Positions 1 to 6,056 of a stretch of 6,828 bases of DNA are shown here, one piece after another. Every line of letters starts with the position of its first letter. Positions within the stretch are counted from its first letter, which is position 1. Origin of the DNA: Deltaproteobacteria bacterium (lineage in GTDB: Bacteria; SAR324; NAC60-12); contig DPLM01000192.1 in assembly GCA_003541985.1 (NCBI GenBank), positions 1 to 6,828 on the forward strand, given 5' to 3'. The position numbers were made by a program, and so were the translations under genes. The notes below the pieces were generated by a model that was not told the DNA's origin, searched no databases, and saw only the letters and a list, made by a program, of their open reading frames with translations.

Positions 1-13
1 TATGGTCTTCCAT
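1..13 (-). CDS. Possible start of a further gene downstream of ctaB (truncated by window edge)
   Basis: On the minus strand, just after the ctaB stop codon (22-20), there is an ATG at 13-11 followed by codons for Glu-Asp-His before the window ends. A purine-rich GAGG at 21-18, overlapping the ctaB stop, could be its ribosome binding site, with four bases between it and the ATG. This is the usual look of a tightly packed operon. Only four codons are visible, so the product cannot be identified; a cytochrome oxidase assembly or subunit gene would be a natural neighbour, but that is inference from ctaB alone. Confidence 0.3.
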
Positions 14-19
14 CCTACC

Positions 20-922
20 TCATAAAAATATTCGATCCAACGTCAGCACCACACACCAGGTAGGCAGATAAATGATTGATGCAAAAAACACTTTTCTTGC
101 ATTCTGCTCATTGTGGTGCAGCCAAAATTGAAGAGTTGGCATTAAGAAACCGATTCCCAAGAGTGTAGCAATAACAAGAAAAAAAGGTCCTGCCTGTTCA
201 AACCAAAATATGGATGCACTGGCCAGAATCAGTAGGGCGATATGCAGCACCATGTGTACTGCGGTCAAGTGGCCGTCTCTATCAATGCTGGAGAGCATCT
301 GGAATCCACCTTTTCGGTATTCGTCCCGATACATCCAAGCGATGGCAAAAAAATGTGGCATCTGCCATAGGTAAAGTACTGCGAAGATGGGGAGTGCTCC
401 CCATTCCAAAGCACCAGTCGCTGCACTCCATCCCATCAGTGGAGGCAAAGCTCCGGTTATGGCACCAACCCAAGTGTTGGCGACCGTTTTTTGCTTCAAT
501 GGGGTGTAGATCAAAAGGTATGTCAGATGCGTCGTAGCACCCAAAAGAGCAGTGAGCCAACCGGTGAATGCCAAAAGATAGCTGAAACCAACGATGCTTA
601 GCGCAGCTCCTAGTAGAACAGCTTCTTCTTCGCTGACTCGTCCAGTTGGGATCGGGCGTTGACAGGTTCTGCGCATGCGGGCGTCTTGTTCACGCTCAAA
701 CCACTGATTGAGCACATGCGCACCACCACCGATCAGCAGTGTACCAAGAACTAGATGAAAGATCTTTGTTGGATTGCTGATGACTCCAGATAGGTAGTAT
801 CCCATCATTGCACTCAAAACCACCATACTCAATAATCGAGGCTTGCAGAGGGTCCAGTAGTCACTGAGGCGACTACGCCATTGATCAGTGGGGGAGAGGA
901 AGGTGATTGACTTAGATCTCAT
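20..922 (-). CDS. ctaB: Protoheme IX farnesyltransferase (heme O synthase), UbiA family
   Basis: This integral membrane prenyltransferase adds a farnesyl group to heme b to make heme O, the precursor of heme A for heme-copper terminal oxidases. The 300-residue length is normal for CtaB/CyoE. The first prenyl-diphosphate motif is at residues 72-90, with NQWFEREQD followed by RRT and RP (key residues N72, E76, D80, R85, R89). Further family blocks are YTPLK at 139-143, GALPPLMGW at 157-165, WQMPHF at 186-191 and the second Asp-containing motif DEYRKGGFQML at 200-210. Hydrophobic stretches throughout fit a bundle of eight or nine membrane helices; the N-terminal 20 residues are polar and cytoplasmic. 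The ATG at 922-920 is preceded by AAGGA (931-927), four bases away, which supports this start. It is transcribed away from the Fe-S genes to its right. No lesions are seen. Confidence 0.96.
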   Translation of the reverse strand: MRSKSITFLSPTDQWRSRLSDYWTLCKPRLLSMVVLSAMMGYYLSGVISNPTKIFHLVLGTLLIGGGAHVLNQWFEREQDARMRRTCQRPIPTGRVSEEEAVLLGAALSIVGFSYLLAFTGWLTALLGATTHLTYLLIYTPLKQKTVANTWVGAITGALPPLMGWSAATGALEWGALPIFAVLYLWQMPHFFAIAWMYRDEYRKGGFQMLSSIDRDGHLTAVHMVLHIALLILASASIFWFEQAGPFFLVIATLLGIGFLMPTLQFWLHHNEQNARKVFFASIIYLPTWCVVLTLDRIFL

Positions 923-1019
923 GGAATCCTTAAGGGTTTTTCAAAGTGGAATTACACAAAACCAGTGCGCTTCTCGCAAGATAAAAAACCAACTCTTTCT
1001 ACTTTTCATAAAATCTAAT

Positions 1020-1025
1020 ATTATA
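1020..1025 (-). promoter_or_regulatory. Candidate -10 element for ctaB
   Basis: Read on the minus strand this is a perfect TATAAT, about 100 bases upstream of the ctaB ATG. The hexamer 17 bases further upstream is TGTTAA, a poor match to TTGACA. The surroundings are so AT-rich that a chance TATAAT is quite possible, so the call rests on position and the exact -10 match only. Confidence 0.35.
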
Positions 1026-1140
1026 AATTTACTTTTTTAAATTTAACAGCGGCCAACAAATCATCAATTTTCTAGTGATGCCCAATTTTTATCTGGAATT
1101 TCCATTCGCAAGCTGGAGAAATATAGGAAATCTTTTTTTG

Positions 1141-1171
1141 TTGACAGATTCTTCGACTCATTCTCGATACT
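1141..1171 (+). promoter_or_regulatory. Candidate sigma70-type promoter for the glutaredoxin-IscA-YggT operon
   Basis: A perfect -35 hexamer TTGACA lies at 1141-1146 and a partial -10 GATACT (4 of 6 matches to TATAAT) at 1166-1171. The 19-base spacer is longer than the ideal 17. Transcription would start near 1178 and leave a leader of about 80 nt before the ATG at 1258. It is the best rightward candidate in the intergenic region, but it is not proven. Confidence 0.4.
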
Positions 1172-1257
1172 TCATCATCTGCGGCATCTGTACCGAAGCT
1201 GATTCACTCTCGGTCAGAAATATGAGGATTATCAATTAAGTAACTAGGAAAATAATC

Positions 1258-1974
1258 ATGAAATTTAAGGTTGTCTCGGCTGATGCGACAGATTCATCAC
1301 AATCCAGTGACGATCCGAAAGTTCGTATTAAAGAACTGATTGAGAGTAGCCCTGTTTTTCTATTCATGAAAGGCACCCCTGAAGCACCACAATGTGGATT
1401 TTCCTATCGCGTCTGTGAGGTCCTACGAGGATGGAAAGTCCCATTTCGTTCCTTCAATGTCTTGGCAGATCCTGATCTTCGACAGGGCGTCAAAGAGTTC
1501 ACAAATTGGCCTACTATCCCTCAACTCTATGTCAATCGAGAATTCGTTGGTGGATGTGACATCATAGAGGAGCTCTCACAATCCGGTGAACTACGAGAAT
1601 TACTGCAAGAAGCGTATCCTGAGCAAAACTTTGAGCCTCCTCCCCTTCCCGCCCAAGTTCAGGCTGTTTCACCCACACAGGCCAAGCAGATGTTGGAAGA
1701 AAACTCCGAGCTAACGGTACTGGACATTCGTGAGCCTGACGAACGAGAATATGCAAAGCTGGAGCGGTCTCAAGTGCTAGATCACAAGCTTGCCGAAGAA
1801 ATTTTGAACCAATGGGATCCGGATAGCACCTTGCTGTTGATATGCCATCGGGGTATCCGAAGCATGGAAGCTGCACAATTTTTTATTTCCCGTGGTTTTC
1901 AACAGGTTTTCAATATTGATGGTGGCATTGATCGTTGGTCTGACGAAGTCGATTCCAGCATCCCACGCTACTAA
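1258..1974 (+). CDS. grxD: CGFS monothiol glutaredoxin (Grx4/GrxD type) fused to a rhodanese-like domain
   Basis: This 238-residue cytoplasmic protein has two domains. Residues about 20-120 are a monothiol glutaredoxin: the CGFS active site is at 46-49, preceded by FMKGTPEAPQ; WPTIPQLY at 84-91 contains the cis-proline P88; GGCD at 98-101 completes the glutathione-binding site. CGFS glutaredoxins bind a [2Fe-2S] cluster with glutathione and pass clusters to carriers. A proline-rich linker (126-132) leads to a rhodanese-like domain, about 138-238, with LDIREPDE at 155-162, the catalytic-loop Cys in CHRGIRS at 196-202, and a closing GGIDRWS plus VDSSIPRY. The GHIPGA-type segment of typical rhodaneses is absent, and the stretch after LDIRE is short. 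AGGA at 1246-1249, eight bases upstream, supports the ATG. The A-type Fe-S carrier gene follows after 18 bases. Bacterial Grx proteins of about 110 residues lack the second domain; the fusion is a known architecture, but its rhodanese substrate is not established here. Confidence 0.93.
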   Translation: MKFKVVSADATDSSQSSDDPKVRIKELIESSPVFLFMKGTPEAPQCGFSYRVCEVLRGWKVPFRSFNVLADPDLRQGVKEFTNWPTIPQLYVNREFVGGCDIIEELSQSGELRELLQEAYPEQNFEPPPLPAQVQAVSPTQAKQMLEENSELTVLDIREPDEREYAKLERSQVLDHKLAEEILNQWDPDSTLLLICHRGIRSMEAAQFFISRGFQQVFNIDGGIDRWSDEVDSSIPRY

Positions 1975-1992
1975 GTATTTTCTGAAAACAAA

Positions 1993-2370
1993 ATGAACTC
2001 ACCTACAATCGAACTGACGCCAAGAGCAGCTGAGGTTTTTCGAGAAGCTTGTTCAGCAGAACAAAAAAGTCTAACCGAATCCCGTCTGCGCATTGGAGCA
2101 AAGCCAGGGGGTTGCTCTGGTTACAAATACGAATTGGAATGGAATGCAGCGACAGATCAACTGGAGAGCGATCTTCTGCTTGAATCACAGGGCATCCAAA
2201 TTCTAGTTGATAGGCTCTGTCTGAACGAAGTTCTCGGCTCTCTAAAGATTGACTACAGTGACTCCAACCTTGTTGAACAGGGGTTCGTGTTCATTCAGCT
2301 CAGTAGTGGGCAACAATGTGGTTGTGGAGAGTCATTCACTCCAGTTCGTGACCTACCCGCTTATGCCTGA
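1993..2370 (+). CDS. A-type iron-sulfur carrier protein (HesB/IscA/SufA/ErpA family)
   Basis: This 125-residue protein belongs to the A-type carriers, which accept Fe-S clusters from scaffolds and deliver them to apo-proteins. The three cluster-ligand cysteines are present: C41 in GGCSGYKY and C109 and C111 in the C-terminal CGCGESF. The N-terminal LTPRAAEVF and the central LVDRLCLNEVLGSLKIDY are typical of the family. C76 is an additional, non-ligand cysteine. The sequence alone does not say whether it is IscA, SufA or ErpA; no iscS, iscU or suf genes lie in the window. There is no clear Shine-Dalgarno in the 18 bases after the glutaredoxin gene, so translation is probably coupled to it. Pairing with a CGFS glutaredoxin fits known Grx4-to-A-type-carrier cluster transfer. 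All key residues are intact. Confidence 0.93.
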   Translation: MNSPTIELTPRAAEVFREACSAEQKSLTESRLRIGAKPGGCSGYKYELEWNAATDQLESDLLLESQGIQILVDRLCLNEVLGSLKIDYSDSNLVEQGFVFIQLSSGQQCGCGESFTPVRDLPAYA

Positions 2371-2989
2371 TTTGCTCGAGTTGATCGCCAGCGGAACATG
2401 CTTTGGTCTCTTTGTCTATAAGTGGATCATCATCATTGCTGTTGTCCTAACATGGGTTAGTGCAGATCCATACAATCCGTTCGTGTCATGGATCAACCGA
2501 TTCACTCGGCCTTTCTGGTATTGGTGCGAAAGATGGTTACCACTCACCATAAGGCATTTCAGCGCCTACTTTTCTTTGCTACTAGTAATTTTTGGACAGG
2601 CGCTCATTCCGGCGTCTGTACGTTCGATCAATCTATTTCTGCAAGGCATAATTGAAGTTGATGCTTTGGCACTTCAGTTTGGTGGGCATCTCATCCAGTC
2701 TACTAGCATCATTGCCCAAAGTATCTTCTTCTTCTTCATGCTGATCTTAGGTTTTTGGTTCTTCCTGACTCTGATCAATCCTGCTTACAATAATCCTATT
2801 GTTCAGGTCCTCCATACTTTGGCAGATCCACTACTCTCTCCACTACAACGTTACCTTCCTCGAATGCGCTTCGACATCTCTCCTCTAATTGGTGTGGCGC
2901 TATTCTATCTACTCAATGCCTATGTTGTACATCCTATCGCCTTCTATGGTGGGATGCTCTCCCAACCAGTCCAACTCTGTGTCTATTGA
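2363..2989 (+). CDS. yggT: YggT family integral membrane protein
   Basis: This 208-residue membrane protein has two YggT-type halves. The first has a helix at about 15-33, then the amphipathic motif DPYNPFVSWINRFTRPF at 35-51, followed by a second helix at about 66-82. The second half has a helix at about 118-137, then NPIVQVLHTLADPLLSPLQRYLP at 144-166 (key P145, D155, P156, P160, P166) and FDISP at 170-174, followed by a last helix. The FDISP motif is present only in the second half. YggT proteins are widespread, often near proC or cell-division genes, with links to osmotic tolerance and, in plastid relatives, cytochrome b6 heme attachment; the biochemical role is unsettled. The frame is open further upstream, to 2249, but that part lies inside the A-type carrier gene and is not YggT-like, so I place the start at ATG 2363, where it overlaps the carrier stop by eight bases. 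No Shine-Dalgarno is evident; translational coupling is likely. Confidence 0.87.
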   Translation: MPDLLELIASGTCFGLFVYKWIIIIAVVLTWVSADPYNPFVSWINRFTRPFWYWCERWLPLTIRHFSAYFSLLLVIFGQALIPASVRSINLFLQGIIEVDALALQFGGHLIQSTSIIAQSIFFFFMLILGFWFFLTLINPAYNNPIVQVLHTLADPLLSPLQRYLPRMRFDISPLIGVALFYLLNAYVVHPIAFYGGMLSQPVQLCVY

Positions 2990-3055
2990 CTCTCCAGAAA
3001 AATGGTCGAATTTTTGAAAGGATTATAGCAGACGTCAACCCAAACTGACTGAGCT

Positions 3056-5812
3056 ATGAACCTTTCCCAACGCCTGCTTTCCACCCTACTAATCTGCATT
3101 GGTATCAATCTCCCTTTCTCAGCAGTATTGGGACAAGCAAGTTCGCTCACACAGTGTTCTGTAGAAAAGCGCCGCGAACTGCGACTGCAGGGTTTACTGG
3201 ACGACGTCATTGCCTGGCGTTGTGGTGATTTCCCCAAAGCTCGCATTCTAGCCCACTTGGAAGAATCATCTATTCCGGAGGGAGATGAGGGAACCAACAT
3301 CACAATTCAGCTAAATCGTCAACCTGCATCCTCCGTCCGAATCAGCTTACGAAGCGTGCTGGCCGATGAAGTAGTTTTGGGCGCAGACGAACTGACCTTC
3401 ACAACAAGTGACTGGAATAAGCCACGCCACATTACTGTTAAAAGTATTGATGACGATATTGCAGATGGTGATCGTGCAGTAACCCTACAGCTTGCTGTAG
3501 CTGCCACAAAAGACACTCGTTTCCGACAAGCTGCCCCTGTTGTTCTTGTTCTGCAAAGTTTGGATAACGATGCAGTTGATTGGTCCGTAACACGCCAACC
3601 TGGTCGACTACAAGAGGGAGGGGTTCCTGTCATATACGAAATTTCCCTACTCAGTCGCCCTATGAATCCTGTTATTTTGCGGGTGGACAACAAGCATCCT
3701 GATTTTATCCGGGTTGCTCCCGATGAAATTCAAATTACGCCTGACAGCTGGCCCAAACCCGAGTTACTTCGAGTTCAAGCAGTTGACGACTCCTTTGACA
3801 ATCTAGATCGCCCTGTAGAAGTATTGGCTTCAGTTAAATCAACTACAGATCAAAGCTACCTCAAGCTTCCTCCACTTCGCTTACAGCTGCTGGTCGAAGA
3901 TGATGAAAATCCAGGAATTGCGGTCAATCCAGAAAGAGGCGTAACGACAGAGGCAGGAGCCCAAGCCAACTTTGACTTGAAATTACGAAGCCAGCCACGC
4001 AGTCCAGTCCAATTGAAAATTCAGTCTTCAGACGATACGGAGGGGAAAGTCTCCTCTCAGGAAATGCGCTTCACAGCTGCCGACTGGGATCGTACTCAGC
4101 AAGTAGTCGTAGAGGGACTTGATGATCTTCAGCGGGATGGTGACCAATCCTACAAATTATTAATTACAATAGATTCGACGGATGAGGCCTATCAGAAGAT
4201 CTCTAGACTCCAAATTCCATTGATCAACAGCGACGATGATACTGCTGCATTGGAACTTGAGAGTAGTTCAGACCAGATCAGCGAAGAAGGTGATAGCTCT
4301 GAGATATCCATTCGGCTACTCAGTGAACCAGAGAGAGAAGTAATCGTACAACTCTCTCTGGATAAAGCAGATGAGGCTACGTTATTTCCAAACTCACTGA
4401 CCTTTGACAAAAGTAACTGGAACGTTCGTCAACGATTGCTGGTCGTTGGCAAAGATGACAATTTGGCAGATGGTGACCAAACCATAACTGTTTTTGTGAG
4501 AGTATTTGGAAACAGTCCAGAGTACATTGCACTAGCATCCCAACAACTCACTCTAACTAATCGTGACAATGATATCGCAAGCATTCTGATTCGAGCACCC
4601 GAACAGCTCAGTACCAGTGAATCTGGAACCAGTGACCACTTTGAAGTACTATTGCAGAGCAGACCCGAAGCTTCGGTATTTATTCCTCTACGCACATCTC
4701 AGCCAAACGAGGTCAGCATCAATCCAGAGGCAATCATCATCCAGCCCGAAAACTGGGACCAACCTCAACAAGTAACCATCCAAGGTTTAGACGATGAACG
4801 ATTGGATGGCTCTCAATTTTTCTTGGTAAATATTCTACCTGCGGAGAGTAACGATCAACTTTACCAAGGTCTGGACGCAACAGATTTGGTTGGCTCCAAT
4901 GAAGACAACGACCAACCGGGCATACTAACCTCAACGGGGAACCTGAGAGTGAGCGAAAGTTTTGGTGAAGACCAACTAAAGATCCGCCTGAATAGCCGTC
5001 CCAATGAAGCAGTACGTCTCCAACTCAAGTCATCTGCTCCAGATGAATTCTCTGTGCTACCAGAACAACTGATTTTCACTCCAGAAGACTGGAATCTTGA
5101 ACAGAGCGCGACTGTTCGTGGGCTACCAGATGAAGTTGCAGAGGCTAGTTCAACCTACCAATTATTGCTGTCCGTTACGCAGGGTGAAGAAAACTACCAA
5201 GGATTGGACACCGTTGAGATCATTGTTGCTGTTAAAGACCAGACTCCTGAGCTACCACCAACGATGATCAAGGCTATGAGGGGTCTACAATATGTTGCTC
5301 TTGCAGGTCGAGTACAACGGAGTAAGTACAAGGAAACAGGAACAGATTTGAATCTCAGCGGCCAAAGCCAAGGACTGTATTACAATCGTCATTGGACCTC
5401 TCGTCTAACGGCTGGATTTTCTCTAGAAAGAACAGAATTGACTGGGCAGAATTATATCCAGAATCGTAGTATCGCAATTGAATTAGAAGAATACAGGCTG
5501 CAGGCATCCGGGGGCTACGCTTGGTATTTTTCACCCGAATGGAGGCTACAACCGGAGTTACGTGTCTCCTACAATTTTCTATCCGCTAAACGGACAGAAG
5601 AGAACTCCAACCAACGACTTGAAGAAACATTGGATGGCAGAATTTTTACCGGTCAGTTTGGTTCTAGTCTGCACTATTTGGCAAATGAAACCTTCTTTGT
5701 TGGAACAGGTATCTACCTTGATCCTAATAAGATTTCTCTGGGTTTCGCTGATGCAAAGGGAAGCTGTAACACTATCTGGAGCAGTGAGTTCATGGTTGGA
5801 CTCCAATTCTGA
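3056..5812 (+). CDS. Exported protein with six Calx-beta-like repeats and a C-terminal outer-membrane beta-barrel-like domain
   Basis: I do not recognise a named gene; the 918-residue layout is clear. Residues 1-28 form a signal peptide (basic QR, hydrophobic core 7-25, likely cleavage around 26-28). Residues 29-61 are a short linker with two cysteines, C34 and C56, that could form a disulfide. Six tandem Calx-beta-like repeats fill 62-732. Residues 733-918 alternate polar and aromatic/hydrophobic residues (GLYYNRHW, LTAGFSLERTEL, WRLQPELRVSYNF, FVGTGIYLD) and the chain ends in FMVGLQF with a terminal Phe, the usual signature recognised by the BAM machinery. This suggests a barrel of about eight strands that anchors the repeats at the cell surface or in the periplasm. 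An in-frame TGA directly upstream (3050-3052) makes ATG 3056 the first possible ATG; no good Shine-Dalgarno is seen. It starts 66 bases after yggT and may be read from the same transcript. Roles such as adhesion or ion binding are inference. Confidence 0.83.
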   Translation: MNLSQRLLSTLLICIGINLPFSAVLGQASSLTQCSVEKRRELRLQGLLDDVIAWRCGDFPKARILAHLEESSIPEGDEGTNITIQLNRQPASSVRISLRSVLADEVVLGADELTFTTSDWNKPRHITVKSIDDDIADGDRAVTLQLAVAATKDTRFRQAAPVVLVLQSLDNDAVDWSVTRQPGRLQEGGVPVIYEISLLSRPMNPVILRVDNKHPDFIRVAPDEIQITPDSWPKPELLRVQAVDDSFDNLDRPVEVLASVKSTTDQSYLKLPPLRLQLLVEDDENPGIAVNPERGVTTEAGAQANFDLKLRSQPRSPVQLKIQSSDDTEGKVSSQEMRFTAADWDRTQQVVVEGLDDLQRDGDQSYKLLITIDSTDEAYQKISRLQIPLINSDDDTAALELESSSDQISEEGDSSEISIRLLSEPEREVIVQLSLDKADEATLFPNSLTFDKSNWNVRQRLLVVGKDDNLADGDQTITVFVRVFGNSPEYIALASQQLTLTNRDNDIASILIRAPEQLSTSESGTSDHFEVLLQSRPEASVFIPLRTSQPNEVSINPEAIIIQPENWDQPQQVTIQGLDDERLDGSQFFLVNILPAESNDQLYQGLDATDLVGSNEDNDQPGILTSTGNLRVSESFGEDQLKIRLNSRPNEAVRLQLKSSAPDEFSVLPEQLIFTPEDWNLEQSATVRGLPDEVAEASSTYQLLLSVTQGEENYQGLDTVEIIVAVKDQTPELPPTMIKAMRGLQYVALAGRVQRSKYKETGTDLNLSGQSQGLYYNRHWTSRLTAGFSLERTELTGQNYIQNRSIAIELEEYRLQASGGYAWYFSPEWRLQPELRVSYNFLSAKRTEENSNQRLEETLDGRIFTGQFGSSLHYLANETFFVGTGIYLDPNKISLGFADAKGSCNTIWSSEFMVGLQF
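3239..5251 (+). repeat. Six tandem Calx-beta-like protein repeats (about 111 codons each)
   Basis: The repeats occupy residues 62-173, 174-286, 287-397, 398-508, 509-621 and 622-732. Each has an acidic opening (for example SEEGDSSE), an x(D/N/S)W motif with an invariant Trp (SDW, DSW, ADW, SNW, ENW, EDW), then a D-rich loop of the form GxDDxxxDGDQ, a Tyr- or Phe-containing strand, and a closing acidic DNDxx boundary. The DGD core is clear in repeats 1, 3 and 4, reduced to DGS in 5, and lost in 2 (NLD) and 6 (AEAS). Repeats 5 and 6 share YQGLD. The DNA copies have diverged, so this is an old expansion rather than a recent one. Confidence 0.88.
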
Positions 5813-6056
5813 ACAAAACAAACCCCGTGAAATAACCTACTCACTACATTTGCAGATTTCACACATCTCTGCCTGAACACAGTAACATCGTGAAAGTTCT
5901 GCCCTAACTGATTCCCTTCGAGCAGCTAATCTTCTTCTTTGGCAATACCTAAGCAACTTCTCAATGTAGCGCATCAGTTTGCCAAAAGATTGACTTTGCC
6001 AACTTCTCCGGCAAATCCTTTGATACCAGAAAATTTTTCTACCAATTAAAGCTCAC
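5813..6056. other. Non-coding stretch between the repeat-barrel gene and the ROK pseudogene
   Basis: There is no credible ORF. A 7-bp inverted repeat GTGAAAT/ATTTCAC (5827-5833 and 5856-5862, 22-nt loop) follows the stop codon at 5812 but lacks a T-run, so it is not a convincing intrinsic terminator. The right part holds the TTTGCCAA motif cluster listed separately. The stretch presumably holds the 3' end of the upstream transcript and the promoter remains of the regulator. Confidence 0.6.
5938..6015. repeat. Cluster of TTTGCCAA/TTGGCAA motifs upstream of the regulator pseudogene
   Basis: TTTGGCAA at 5938-5945 and TTGCCAAA at 5979-5986 form an 8-bp perfect inverted repeat with a 33-base spacer. 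TTTGCCAA occurs directly at 5978-5985 and 5995-6002. TTTGCC (5995-6000) also pairs with GGCAAA (6010-6015) across nine bases. Four related half-sites within 78 bases directly upstream of a repressor-like gene could be remains of its own operator, or weak RNA hairpins. No T-tract follows, so it is not a standard terminator. Confidence 0.4.

Larger units (their letters stand above)
923..1257. other. Divergent intergenic region between ctaB and the glutaredoxin gene
   Basis: This 335-base stretch has no convincing ORF. It is AT-rich, especially around 990-1060, where AAATTT occurs twice within about 20 bases. It must contain the start signals for ctaB (leftward) and for the glutaredoxin gene (rightward), and candidates for both are listed separately. 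The 5' leader of the rightward transcript would be about 80 nt; it contains a weak ACCGA/TCGGT inverted repeat (1192-1196 and 1210-1214, 13-nt loop) that I do not consider a convincing regulatory structure. I recognise no riboswitch, small RNA or known operator. Confidence 0.7.

Noticed and set aside
214..560. Open frames opposite to and within ctaB
   Set aside because: CtaB motifs run unbroken through this region in the minus frame; the alternatives have no domain features.
1192..1214. ACCGA/TCGGT inverted repeat in the leader as a riboswitch or attenuator
   Set aside because: It has only five pairs across a 13-base loop and no conserved riboswitch core or T-run.
2249..2362. Upstream extension of yggT to ATG 2249
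   Set aside because: It would encode 38 residues unlike YggT entirely within the A-type carrier gene; the start at 2363 fits the family.
2998..3015. AAAAAT/ATTTTT inverted repeat after yggT as a terminator
   Set aside because: The stem is purely A-T, six pairs, without a following T-run on either strand; too weak to call.
2986..3030. Promoter for the repeat-barrel gene from TTGACT (2986-2991) with a TTATAG near 3023
   Set aside because: The spacing is about 31 bases, far outside the usual range, and no suitable -10 lies at 16-19 bases.
3319..3693. Minus-strand open frames inside the repeat gene (also around 4192-4410, 4429-4695, 4737-4934, 4861-5079)
   Set aside because: They are Ser-rich antisense shadows of the Asp/Glu-rich repeats and recur wherever the repeats do.
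5827..5862. GTGAAAT/ATTTCAC hairpin as terminator of the repeat-barrel gene
   Set aside because: It has a 22-base loop, a seven-pair stem and no T-tract; it does not meet the pattern of an intrinsic terminator.
5562..5876. Plus-strand 104-codon frame overlapping the end of the repeat-barrel gene
   Set aside because: It lies mostly inside the barrel-coding region in another frame and has no family resemblance.
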